A stretch of 36,283 nucleotides of DNA from Streptococcus mitis (GCA_001914195.1 MKYF01000008.1:1-36283), one strand, 5' to 3'; counted from the first letter of the stretch, positions 7,704 to 14,659 are shown. Notes: generated from the letters alone by a model not told the origin. Program-made: numbers and translations.

Positions 7704-7886
7704 ATGGGACCTATCAAAGCTTTGGCCAAAATCTACGGGAATTACTTTTTAACCGTGCAAGGTGTAAAAGTAATGAAAACGATAAAGAAAGATGATAATG
7801 CCGTTGTCGGTTTTGGGAAACTCTTTATTGCAGACAAGTTAATGGATACGGCTCGGTGGCTCATCAAGCCAGAGGAGAGAGAATGA
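7704..7886 (+). CDS. Small protein of unknown function, 60 aa
   Basis: 60 residues; I do not recognise a family. The ATG at 7704 follows a good ribosome site (GAGGGAAGAG, 7691-7700). The protein is soluble-looking and slightly basic, with no membrane segment and no cysteine. It ends in an acidic PEERE tail. Its stop overlaps the ATG of a 50-residue membrane peptide (ATGA), so the two are probably translated together. The pair is bounded by the rbfA terminator upstream and its own terminator at 8057-8086. The repeated phrase KVMKTIKKDD suggests a helical basic patch. Codon use is like that of the neighbouring core genes. Confidence 0.75.
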   Translation: MGPIKALAKIYGNYFLTVQGVKVMKTIKKDDNAVVGFGKLFIADKLMDTARWLIKPEERE

Positions 7887-8035
7887 AATTTTTTTTGGGT
7901 CTTCTTGCTATTCTTTTTATCAAACCGATTATTGGAATTATGAAATTCCTGTGGATGATCATCTCTTTTGCAGTCCAATTGCTGTTTTACAAGCTATTAT
8001 TTAAAATATTGGATTGGCTCTTTAAACTTATTTAG
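7883..8035 (+). CDS. Small hydrophobic membrane peptide, 50 aa
   Basis: 50 residues starting MKFFLGLLAILF and ending FKLI. Almost the whole sequence is hydrophobic, with lysines spaced along it. It can be read as two short membrane segments (about 3-24 and 25-46) or as an amphipathic peptide. The ATG at 7883 overlaps the stop of the 60-aa gene by four bases, and an AGAGGAGAGA ribosome site (7870-7881) lies just ahead. The overlap, the dedicated terminator and the clean reading frame support a real gene. The function is unknown; a membrane partner or anchor for the 60-aa protein is only a guess. Confidence 0.65.
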   Translation: MKFFLGLLAILFIKPIIGIMKFLWMIISFAVQLLFYKLLFKILDWLFKLI

Positions 8036-8056
8036 ATGGTAATCCAAGTCGTAGAG

Positions 8057-8086
8057 AACTAGCAGGAACTCCACTGCTAGTTTTTT
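8057..8086 (+). terminator. Rho-independent terminator
   Basis: AACTAGCAG (8057-8065) pairs with CTGCTAGTT (8074-8082) around an 8-nt loop, followed by six T. It ends the two-gene small-protein unit. Confidence 0.88.
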
Positions 8087-8100
8087 AATCTCTCTCCTTA

Positions 8101-8109
8101 TGGTATAAT
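8101..8109 (+). promoter_or_regulatory. Extended -10 promoter for the DUF1858/DUF438 genes
   Basis: TGGTATAAT is a perfect extended -10 (TG at 8101-8102, TATAAT at 8104-8109). The bases 17 nt upstream are the T-run of the preceding terminator, so the -35 is weak, which an extended -10 tolerates. Confidence 0.7.
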
Positions 8110-8151
8110 ATAAGCAGTAAAATCATTTTAGAACATTCAGTGGAGGTCGTC

Positions 8152-8385
8152 ATGGACAATATCATCGATGTGTCAATTCCTGTTGCAGAAGTGGTGGACA
8201 AGCATCCAGAAGTCTTGGAAATTTTAGTCGAGCTTGGTTTTAAACCCCTTGCCAATCCCTTAATGCGCAACACAGTTGGTCGTAAAGTATCGCTCAAACA
8301 GGGTTCTAAGCTGGAAGGAACTCCTATGGACAAGATTGTCCGCACACTGGAAGCAAACGGCTATGAAGTGATTGGGTTAGACTAA
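8152..8385 (+). CDS. DUF1858 domain-containing protein
   Basis: 77 residues of the DUF1858 family, a small helical domain often found next to or fused with DUF438/hemerythrin proteins. It shows the family pattern IIDVSIPVAEVVDKHPEV, then ELGF and the ANPLMRNTVGR segment. I use the ATG at 8152, which has GGAGG five bases upstream; a GTG at 8140 in the same frame overlaps that ribosome site and is rejected. The stop TAA shares its last base with the next ATG (TAATG), so the two genes are coupled. A link to redox or nitric-oxide stress has been proposed for such pairs, but nothing here proves it. Confidence 0.88.
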   Translation: MDNIIDVSIPVAEVVDKHPEVLEILVELGFKPLANPLMRNTVGRKVSLKQGSKLEGTPMDKIVRTLEANGYEVIGLD

Positions 8386-9692
8386 TGGCAGATGAACGAA
8401 TTCATGTCCTGCGGGATATTTTGTTAGAATTGCACAATGGTGCCTCTCCTGAGTCGGTTCAGGAGCGTTTTGATGCAACCTTTGCGGGTGTCTCAGCCAT
8501 AGAGATTTCCCTCATGGAGCACGAGCTGATGAACTCAGACTCGGGCGTCACTTTTGAAGATGTCATGGAACTCTGTGATGTCCATGCGAATCTTTTTAAA
8601 AATGCTATCAAAGGTGTTGAAGTAGAGGATACCGAACACCCTGGCCACCCAGTTCGGGTATTTAAGGAAGAAAATCTGGCCCTCCGTGCGGCCTTGATTC
8701 GCATTCGGAGATTGTTAGATACATATGAGTCTATTGAAGATGAAGAAATGCTTGCGGAGATGCACAAGGGTTTGGTGCGTCAGATGGGACTTGTAGGTCA
8801 ATTTGATATTCATTACCAACGTAAAGAAGAACTTTTCTTTCCTATCATGGAGCGCTATGGACACGATTCGCCTCCAAAAGTTATGTGGGGAGTTGATGAT
8901 CAGATCAGGGAACTCTTTCAAACAGCTCTAATGACAGCCAAGTCACTACCAGAAGTATCGATTTCCACTGTAAAGGAAGCTTTTGAAGCTTTTGCGATAG
9001 AGTTTGAAAGTATGATTTTCAAGGAAGAGTCCATCCTCCTCATGATTCTTCTTGAGTCCTTTACCCAAGATGATTGGCTTCAGATTGCGGAGGAGAGTGA
9101 TGCCTACGGCTATGCCATCATCCGTCCGTCAGAAAAATGGGTGCCAGAAAGACAGAGTTTTGTTGAGGAAAAGAGCGCAGAGGGGCAAGTCCAGCAAGTT
9201 ATCGATACGCCTGAAGGACAGTTCACCATTACCTTTACCCCTAAGGAAAAGGAAGTGGTGATGGATCGCCATAGTCAACAGGCTTTTGGCAATGGCTATC
9301 TTTCAGTAGAGCAGGCCAATCTGATCCTCAATCACCTCCCTATGGAGATTACCTTTGTCAATAAGGACGATATTTTCCAATATTACAATGACAATACGCC
9401 AGCTGATGAGATGATTTTCAAACGGACACCGTCCCAAGTCGGACGGAATGTTGAACTTTGTCATCCACCTAAGTACTTGGACAAGGTCAAGACTATCATG
9501 AAGGGGCTTCGTGAAGGTACTAAGGATAAGTATGAAATGTGGTTCAAGTCTGAGTCGCGAGGCAAGTTTGTCCACATCACCTATGCCGCAGTACACGATG
9601 AAGAGGGAGAATTCCAAGGTGTGCTGGAGTATGTTCAGGATATCCAGCCCTACCGTGAGATTGACACGGACTATTTCCGTGGATTAGAATAA
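8385..9692 (+). CDS. DUF438 / hemerythrin-like / PAS domain protein
   Basis: 435 residues with three recognisable parts. DUF438 covers about 5-75. A hemerythrin HHE-like helical region covers about 85-215 and carries candidate metal ligands (HPGHP, HYQRKEELFFP, ERYGHD). A C-terminal PAS domain covers about 300-425 and ends LEYVQDIQPYRE. Proteins of this architecture are predicted iron or oxygen/nitric-oxide sensors; substrate and output are not known to me. There is no kinase or DNA-binding domain, so it would signal through a partner. The ATG overlaps the DUF1858 stop. No membrane segment is seen. Confidence 0.87.
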   Translation: MADERIHVLRDILLELHNGASPESVQERFDATFAGVSAIEISLMEHELMNSDSGVTFEDVMELCDVHANLFKNAIKGVEVEDTEHPGHPVRVFKEENLALRAALIRIRRLLDTYESIEDEEMLAEMHKGLVRQMGLVGQFDIHYQRKEELFFPIMERYGHDSPPKVMWGVDDQIRELFQTALMTAKSLPEVSISTVKEAFEAFAIEFESMIFKEESILLMILLESFTQDDWLQIAEESDAYGYAIIRPSEKWVPERQSFVEEKSAEGQVQQVIDTPEGQFTITFTPKEKEVVMDRHSQQAFGNGYLSVEQANLILNHLPMEITFVNKDDIFQYYNDNTPADEMIFKRTPSQVGRNVELCHPPKYLDKVKTIMKGLREGTKDKYEMWFKSESRGKFVHITYAAVHDEEGEFQGVLEYVQDIQPYREIDTDYFRGLE

Positions 9693-9701
9693 GGAGAAAA
9701 A

Positions 9702-9956
9702 ATGAGTTACGAACAAGAATTTATGAAGGAATTTGAAGTCTGGGTCAATACCCAGATTATGATCAATGACATGGCGCACAAGGAAAGTCAAAAGGTCTAT
9801 GAAGAAGACCAAGACGAGCGTGCCAAAGATGCCATGATCCGCTACGAAAGTCGCTTGGATGCTTATCAGTTCTTGCTTGGTAAGTTTGAAAACTTCAAAG
9901 CAGGCAAGGGATTCCATGACTTGCCAGAGGGATTATTTGGTGAGAGAAATTATTAA
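9702..9956 (+). CDS. DUF1912 family protein
   Basis: 84 residues, strongly charged and helical. It resembles the DUF1912 family, which I know only from streptococci and which has no assigned function. It starts 9 nt after the DUF438 gene behind a good ribosome site (AAGGAGAAA), so it is the third gene of that unit. It has no cysteine, signal peptide or membrane segment. The end FHDLPEGLFGERNY is a short non-helical tail. Confidence 0.85.
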   Translation: MSYEQEFMKEFEVWVNTQIMINDMAHKESQKVYEEDQDERAKDAMIRYESRLDAYQFLLGKFENFKAGKGFHDLPEGLFGERNY

Positions 9957-9969
9957 ACGAGATAGATTC

Positions 9970-9998
9970 TTGATTTTTTACTAAAATCTTGATAGAAT
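9970..9998 (+). promoter_or_regulatory. Promoter of the 131-aa HhH gene
   Basis: TTGATT at 9970-9975 and TAGAAT at 9993-9998 are spaced 17 nt, with a TGA extension before the -10. Transcription should start near 10005, directly before a terminator-like hairpin. Confidence 0.7.
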
Positions 9999-10007
9999 AT
10001 TTATATT

Positions 10008-10034
10008 AAATCCTTGTCAGAGCAGGGATTTTTT
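10008..10034 (+). terminator. Terminator-like hairpin at the start of the HhH gene leader
   Basis: AAATCCTTG (10008-10016) pairs with CAGGGATTT (10023-10031) around TCAGAG, and six T follow. It can end the upstream DUF1912 transcript, but it also lies just downstream of the promoter at 9970-9998, inside the leader of the next gene. The AAATCCT arm is also perfectly complementary to AGGATTT (10041-10047), which contains the next ribosome site. Confidence 0.75.
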
Positions 10035-10051
10035 ATTGAAAGGATTTTATC

Positions 10052-10447
10052 ATGTCAAAGAAACTCAATCGTAAAAAACAATTACGAAATAGCCTTCGTC
10101 GTTCAGGTGCATTTTCAAATGCTGTGACTAAGGTTGTAGAAGAGACAAAAAAAGTCGTGAAACGTGCAGAACAGTCAGCAAGCGAAGCTGGTAAGGCTGT
10201 TTCTAAAAAAGTTGAACAAGCAGTCGAAGCTACCAAAGAACAAGCTCAAAAAGTAGCTAGTTCTGTTGAAGATTTTGCAGCAAACTTGGGTGGACTTCCA
10301 CTTGATCGTGCTAAAACTTTCTATGATGAAGGAATCAAGTCTGCTTCAGATTTCAAAAATTGGACTGAAAAAGAACTCCTTTCCTTGAAAGGAATCGGCC
10401 CAGCTACCATCAAGAAATTGAAAGAAAACGGCATTAAGTTCAAGTAA
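10052..10447 (+). CDS. Small basic protein with C-terminal helix-hairpin-helix domain
   Basis: 131 residues. The first 25 are very basic (KKLNRKKQLRNSLRRS). Residues 25-85 form a long Ala/Lys/Glu-rich helix or coiled coil. The last 36 are a helix-hairpin-helix DNA-binding motif, SASDFKNWTEKELLSLKGIGPATIKKL, with the classic LKGIGPATIKKL hairpin. Helix-hairpin-helix motifs bind DNA backbone without sequence specificity, so a nucleoid-associated or DNA-repair accessory role is plausible but not shown. The same C-terminal domain ends the interrupted gene at 13387-14628. The ATG follows an AAAGGA ribosome site. Confidence 0.85.
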   Translation: MSKKLNRKKQLRNSLRRSGAFSNAVTKVVEETKKVVKRAEQSASEAGKAVSKKVEQAVEATKEQAQKVASSVEDFAANLGGLPLDRAKTFYDEGIKSASDFKNWTEKELLSLKGIGPATIKKLKENGIKFK

Positions 10448-10460
10448 TCTTTCTTGTTCC

Positions 10461-10489
10461 TTGCATTTCCGCCAAAATCTTGCTACAAT
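10461..10489 (+). promoter_or_regulatory. Promoter of the T-box operon
   Basis: TTGCAT at 10461-10466 and TACAAT at 10484-10489 are 17 nt apart, with a TG extension (TGC) before the -10. The start is expected near 10496. Confidence 0.75.
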
Positions 10490-10495
10490 AGAGCC

Positions 10496-10785
10496 ATTAG
10501 AGGTGTTTTGAATCCCACATTTTACAGAAAGTGGCGGTGCTGAGAAGTCCACAAATGTGTCAAAACTGGTTGCTGATGACTGAAAAATTGAAATATGAGA
10601 ATAGTCTTTTTGTTTCCGTTTAGGACTAGACAGCGAGTTGCAGGCTGTACTCGAGTACGCCAAAGCGAGCTAAGGCCGTCATAAAGAAAAAACAAGAAGA
10701 TAAAAGTTGCGGGCGCTGCCCGAAATTGGGTGGTACCGCGGATAACACATTCGTCCCTGTCATGTAGATGGCAGGGGCGATTTTT
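10496..10785 (+). promoter_or_regulatory. T-box riboswitch leader, probably tRNA-Val responsive
   Basis: The T-box core GGGTGGTACCGCGG is at 10728-10741. The terminator is TCGTCCCTGTC (10751-10761) with GGCAGGGGCGA (10770-10780) and a T-run; the UCCC of its 5' arm can instead pair with the GGG before the T-box to make the antiterminator. In the T-box bulge, TGGT would pair with an ACCA tRNA end, meaning discriminator base A, which fits tRNA-Val but also several others. Stem I can be drawn as GTTTT (10505-10509) with AAAAC (10562-10566), and ACATTT (10517-10522) with AAATGT (10553-10558). This leaves GTC (10559-10561), a Val codon, as the candidate specifier. The core is certain, the specificity is inferred. 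Confidence 0.93.
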
Positions 10786-10815
10786 ATTTTGCAAGTCTAG
10801 TCAAAGGAGGTTGTC

Positions 10816-11394
10816 ATGAAACAATCTTTTAAAACAAGCAAACTCTACTACGGTTTTCCTATCTTCATCTTGGGCTATCAGGACCAGAACTTTGGGCACA
10901 ATATCACGACCTGCAGTTCCTCTTATAGTCTGGGAGATTGGTTAGTTATTGGAGTTGGTGTTGAGGAAAATGCAGCAGATCAGATTAAGTATTATCAACA
11001 ATTCACCGTGAACATTCCTGATGAAAACTTCATGCTCGAGATGGAGCAGGCTGGTTTTATTAGTCACCGAGAGAAATTGAAACACCTGGGGCTAGACTAC
11101 GAGATTTCTGAACAGACTCAGTCTCCGATTTTAGAGGCCTGTCCAGTTGTCTTGGATTGCCAAGTAGATCGGATTATCGAAGAAGATGGAATCTGTCATA
11201 TCTTTGCCAAGATTATCGAGCGACTTGCTGATCCAGATCTCTTGGATGAGAAAGGGCATTTTAAAAATGACCGTTTTTCACCGACTTACTTTATGGGGGA
11301 CGGTCACCAGCGCGTTTATCGCTATTTAGATAACCGTGTTGACCCTATGGGGAGTTTCATAAAGAAAGCGAGGAAGAAGGATGTCAAGAGCTGA
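10816..11394 (+). CDS. Flavin reductase-like domain protein
   Basis: 192 residues of the flavin reductase/flavoredoxin split-barrel fold that binds FMN. The family pattern is visible in PIFILGYQDQ at the N-terminus, TCSSSYSLGDWLVIGVG, and QFTVNIPDENF. The family reduces flavin with NAD(P)H or carries FMN; the substrate here is unknown. An AAAGGAGG ribosome site precedes the ATG at 10816. It is the first gene behind the T-box, so charged-tRNA sensing controls it even though it has no obvious link to aminoacylation. It overlaps the next gene by 14 nt. Confidence 0.85.
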   Translation: MKQSFKTSKLYYGFPIFILGYQDQNFGHNITTCSSSYSLGDWLVIGVGVEENAADQIKYYQQFTVNIPDENFMLEMEQAGFISHREKLKHLGLDYEISEQTQSPILEACPVVLDCQVDRIIEEDGICHIFAKIIERLADPDLLDEKGHFKNDRFSPTYFMGDGHQRVYRYLDNRVDPMGSFIKKARKKDVKS

Positions 11395-11929
11395 ATTACC
11401 AGAACAATTAGAAACCGAACGACTCGTCCTACGAGTTCGTACAGTGGCAGATGCTGAGGATATCCATACCTACGCTAGTCTCCCAGAGGTCGCCTATCCA
11501 GCAGGCTTTCCTCCAGTCAAGACCTTGGAAGATGAGATTTATTATCTGGAGCATATTCTTCCAGAACGCAATCAAAAGGGAAATCTTCCAGCTGGCTATG
11601 GGATTGTCGTCAAAGGAACTGATAAAGTCATTGGTTCTGTTGACTTCAATCACCGTCACGAAGATGATGTTCTTGAGCTCGGCTATACCTTGCACCCAGA
11701 CTATTGGGGCAGAGGCTATGTACCAGAAGCAGCGCGTGCCTTGATTGACATAGCTTTTAGAGAACTAGGTCTTCACAAGATTGAACTCTCTTGCTTTGGT
11801 TACAATACCCAAAGTCAACGAGTCGCAGAGAAACTTGGCTTTACTCTGGAAGCTCGCATCCGAGACCGCAAAGATGCCCAAGGCAAGCGCTGTGATGATT
11901 TGAGATATGGCTTGCTGAGGAGCGAATAG
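11381..11929 (+). CDS. GNAT family N-acetyltransferase (RimJ/RimL-like)
   Basis: 182 residues with the GNAT fold of the RimJ/RimL type: ETERLVLRV at the start, then the acetyl-CoA loop YWGRGYVPEAARALI, and NTQSQRVAEKLGF near the end. It transfers acetyl from acetyl-CoA to an amine, possibly a protein N-terminus; the target is not known. It begins inside the end of the flavin reductase gene. In related streptococci, as I remember, this pair lies just upstream of valS, which fits the T-box. No terminator with a T-run follows. Confidence 0.88.
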   Translation: MSRAELPEQLETERLVLRVRTVADAEDIHTYASLPEVAYPAGFPPVKTLEDEIYYLEHILPERNQKGNLPAGYGIVVKGTDKVIGSVDFNHRHEDDVLELGYTLHPDYWGRGYVPEAARALIDIAFRELGLHKIELSCFGYNTQSQRVAEKLGFTLEARIRDRKDAQGKRCDDLRYGLLRSE

Positions 11930-11949
11930 GAGGTTTAAACTTTTAGTTG

Positions 11950-11974
11950 AACTGTTCGAAAAAATCGAACAGTT
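11950..11974. repeat. Perfect inverted repeat, 10-bp arms
   Basis: AACTGTTCGA (11950-11959) and TCGAACAGTT (11965-11974) around AAAAA. There is no following T-run, so it is a poor terminator. It sits just before the AT-rich gene at 12012 and could be an operator, an RNA processing hairpin, or the edge of inserted DNA. Confidence 0.6.
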
Positions 11975-12011
11975 GGGATATATTATTGTTTAAAAGAAGA
12001 GGTGTTGGTAA

Positions 12012-13067
12012 ATGGAAGTAGGTCAGATTATCACCCTACTGAGTGGAGCAGGCCTAGGAGCTATATTAAGTGCGATTTTAGTTTTTATAAATAATAGCAA
12101 AAGAAATCAGATTGATTATATTACTAAGGAAAGAGCTGAATGGAGAAAGCAACTTAAAATAATATTAGAAAATTTAAAGGATAATCAAAAGAAAGATTCT
12201 GCACTTATACAGTTAAAAAGCCAGATTAATCCGTTTGGAAAGAACATGGAAATTAAATATTCTAAACCCTATTATATGAAAGATGGTCATATTTGGGATA
12301 TATTGGATAATGATGTAATTGACTATGATAGGCTGTCTTTGTATATAGCACTGCTCCTGAAATATGATTGGGAACGCTCAAAAAAGGAAATAAAATTCAA
12401 TCCTTCTACATTGCTTAGAAGAATTATTTGGTTGATATTATTTATTTTATCTATTTATTCTTCAATTATTTTATTTGATAAAACTAATAATTTAAATGAT
12501 AATTCATATTTAATACCGTTTATAATATCGGTAATATCAATTATATTTTTATCGTTACAAACCTGGTTTACAAACTTGATTAAGTCAGTTCCTTCCAAAC
12601 ATAAAAAAGAACAGATGTGGATATTCTTTATTTTTTATGCTTTTCCCTATACAAATACTATCTTAATTTTATTATTATATGTTCCGTTTTTAGAATCTGA
12701 ACTTTTTGATATATTTGCACTACTGGGTTTGTTTGTATATGAATTTTTTTATTTATCAATCATTGAATCATTAGAAGACGATTATGTTAAAGCAGTTGAA
12801 CGAGTTACTATTAAACGAAACGTCCATAGCGACAAAGCAATAGATATTTACAAATCAATAGATAGATTAGAAAGAAGACTTTATGGATACTCTTATAAAC
12901 GAACTGATGTTGAGATACTGAGAAAAAAACGTCGGAAATTACAGAAAAAGTTAATAAAAAAACTAAGGCCGTCAGTCTTCATATTTCATCCCACGTTATA
13001 CATTAGATATCGAAAGAAAAAATCTAGGATATCAAAGATTGTCAAAAGACTACTTACAAACACTTAA
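12012..13067 (+). CDS. Five-TM membrane protein of unknown function, AT-rich accessory gene
   Basis: 351 residues; no family recognised with certainty. Hydrophobic segments are at about 5-26, 138-155, 167-188, 202-226 and 231-251. After the first segment comes YITKERAEWRKQLK, a pattern I associate with accessory membrane proteins in Firmicutes. The stretch 50-135 is soluble, and the last 100 residues are strongly basic (KKKRRKLQKKLIKK). The gene is clearly richer in A/T than its core neighbours, which suggests transfer. It has an AGAGGTG ribosome site, and an inverted repeat lies 38 nt upstream. It sits between the T-box genes and a valS relic. A defence or toxin role is possible but unsupported. 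Confidence 0.75.
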   Translation: MEVGQIITLLSGAGLGAILSAILVFINNSKRNQIDYITKERAEWRKQLKIILENLKDNQKKDSALIQLKSQINPFGKNMEIKYSKPYYMKDGHIWDILDNDVIDYDRLSLYIALLLKYDWERSKKEIKFNPSTLLRRIIWLILFILSIYSSIILFDKTNNLNDNSYLIPFIISVISIIFLSLQTWFTNLIKSVPSKHKKEQMWIFFIFYAFPYTNTILILLLYVPFLESELFDIFALLGLFVYEFFYLSIIESLEDDYVKAVERVTIKRNVHSDKAIDIYKSIDRLERRLYGYSYKRTDVEILRKKRRKLQKKLIKKLRPSVFIFHPTLYIRYRKKKSRISKIVKRLLTNT

Positions 13068-13079
13068 AGAAGAACTAAA

Positions 13080-13266
13080 ATGAATCACTTCCACCTAAAT
13101 ACACTCCATTCTATGTTTAGGCTGGTCGTTATCAAAAATAGCTTGACGAAGATATTTTCAAGCCTTCAGGAGATCAAAAGGCTAAGTCTTATTCAATAGT
13201 GATTCCGACCACCAAACGTAACTAGAAAACTCTACCTTAATCACACCTGGGGTACAACCTTCAAAG
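13080..13266 (+). pseudogene. Decayed copy of the valS 5' end
   Basis: The DNA aligns almost without gaps to the first 190 bases of the intact valS at 15788, roughly three quarters identical by eye. Shared blocks include CACCTAAATACA, AGGCTGGTCGTTA, TTTTCAAGCCTTCAGG and TATTCAAT-GTGATTCC. Reading in the valS frame, the Trp codon after CAAAAA has become TAG, and an inserted base in the PPPN region shifts the frame. Similarity ends near CTTCAAAG at 13261-13266, matching about 15970-15982 in valS. It has no coding capacity and marks a past duplication, insertion or gene replacement at this locus. Confidence 0.85.
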
Positions 13267-13386
13267 CAAATGAATCACAAAGAAGCTGAGATTTACCGTT
13301 AAATCCTGTATCCGAGGCTGTAAGAATATCCAATACAGCAGAGGTAGAGTTTGATCTATTGAAGAATGAGTTAGAGGAGAAAATAG
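13267..13386 (+). other. Remnant coding tail before the split HhH gene
   Basis: No intact gene. One frame reads from GTA at 13320 through a charged helical stretch (VEFDLLKNELEEKIDG) and stops at TAA 13391-13393, a few bases into the next gene. It may be the tail of a lost upstream gene. It also carries the ribosome site (AGAGGAGA, 13373-13380) for the ATG at 13387. Confidence 0.4.
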
Positions 13387-13689
13387 ATGGCTAAAAAGAA
13401 AAATAGAAAAAAAGAATTAAAACGCCAGCAAAAGTTGGATATCAAAGTTATTTCTGAAGAAGAGGCTGCTTGGACAGAAATCATGGCCAAAAATCCAACT
13501 TTTGTAGAACGTCGGACTATTCAAAATTTCGATGAACTGCATACAGCAGTGATGCAATATGCTGATGAACACGGAGAGTATCCAGATGTTCAGCTAATCA
13601 ATTACCAACTGAAAAATAGGATTTTTGATTGGAATCAGGATCATGCTTTATTTAGAAAAGCTATGCACACTCCAAATACACAGAAGTGA
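13387..13689 (+). CDS. N-terminal part of an interrupted HhH protein, 100 aa
   Basis: This 100-residue frame has a good start (AGAGGAGA, then ATG at 13387) and a very basic N-terminus (KKKNRKKELKRQQKL), followed by a mixed alpha-helical region. It stops at TGA 13687-13689. The same frame stays open for 312 more codons after that TGA, through to the HhH domain that ends at 14628. The natural reading is therefore one gene of about 413 codons broken by a nonsense codon. The 100-residue product may still be made. The N-terminal style resembles that of the smaller HhH protein at 10052. Confidence 0.7.
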   Translation: MAKKKNRKKELKRQQKLDIKVISEEEAAWTEIMAKNPTFVERRTIQNFDELHTAVMQYADEHGEYPDVQLINYQLKNRIFDWNQDHALFRKAMHTPNTQK

Positions 13690-14628
13690 AATAAACTGTT
13701 AAAGCAAGTTTTAAAGATCAATCCAGATTATTTTGCGGCTGATTTTCACTTGTTCTTATCCGAGGTTGAAAGTTTTGATTTGTCAACTTTTAAAAAAGTA
13801 TTGGATTTTGAAGTTCTAGTTTTAGAAAAATGGAAAATAAATGGATACAATAGTTGGAATTATTTTGAAGCACGCCCTATCCTGTCTGCTCTGATGTTTC
13901 TGATTGAATATTATATGACAGAAAAAATTTATTTTAAGGCTTTGGAATTGGTTAACTTATACTTAAGTAAGCGACCAGAACGTTTTCCTCCTAATTTTGT
14001 CTTCTGTATGCTTTCCTTGTATCATATTACCGGTCAGGAACTAAAGGTTGAGCGCTTCTACCGTGAAGAATTAAATAAAGGGAAACGGGACGATACCATT
14101 CTTATTCATGCCATCATCTCTGCTTTTTCTCAAGGAAAAATTGAGGAAGCCAGTCAGCTATTTGCAAAATTAGTGGGAATCAATGATGAAGCTGTTGAAT
14201 TCTTTATAGAGGAAGATTGGCAATTCAAAGTTATAGACATTGAAGAACAAGAATGTTATTGTCCAAATTCAGTTGAATCGCTACAAGCTAGTTTGTATCC
14301 TCTGCTTGACTATTTACAAGAAAATATTATCTTAACAGAATTTTTAACAAAAGAAGCCAAGAAATTCCGTCGTAAACCAGTATTTTCGAATCATTCCAGT
14401 GTGTTAAGAAATCTATCCCAGGTTACAGACTGGTACTCCTTTATGAGCGAGGAAAAAATGAAGGGAATCCGAATGGATCTTGTTCGCATCTTTGTTGAGA
14501 ATGGGATTCGTACATCTTCAGATTTCAAAAAATGGACTGAAAAAGAAGTTCTCGCTTTGAAGGGAATTGGTCCCGTAACCGTTAAAAAGCTGAAAGAAAA
14601 CGGTATAAAATTTAAAAACGAGAAGTAA
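13690..14628 (+). pseudogene. C-terminal part of the interrupted HhH protein
   Basis: This continues the 13387 frame past TGA 13687-13689. The first usable start is a TTG at 13750 (292 residues), which has no ribosome site, so separate translation is doubtful. The sequence has helical, TPR-like repeats in the middle (YYMTEKIYFKALELVNLYL, then FPPNFVFCMLSLYHITG). It ends in a helix-hairpin-helix domain, SSDFKKWTEKEVLALKGIGPVTVKKL, nearly the same as the end of the 131-aa gene at 10052. The intact protein would be a basic N-terminus, a helical repeat region and an HhH DNA-binding end. Function unknown. A sequencing error at 13687 cannot be excluded. Confidence 0.7.
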
Positions 14629-14659
14629 TTGTTTACTGAAGGGAGGAGGTGAAATTGTC

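Noticed and set aside
8140..8151. GTG at 8140 as start of the DUF1858 gene
   Set aside because: It overlaps the GGAGG ribosome site that serves the ATG at 8152.
13750..14628. The C-terminal HhH part as an independent gene from TTG 13750
   Set aside because: No ribosome site is present and it is in frame with the preceding 100-aa part, so an interrupted gene explains it better.
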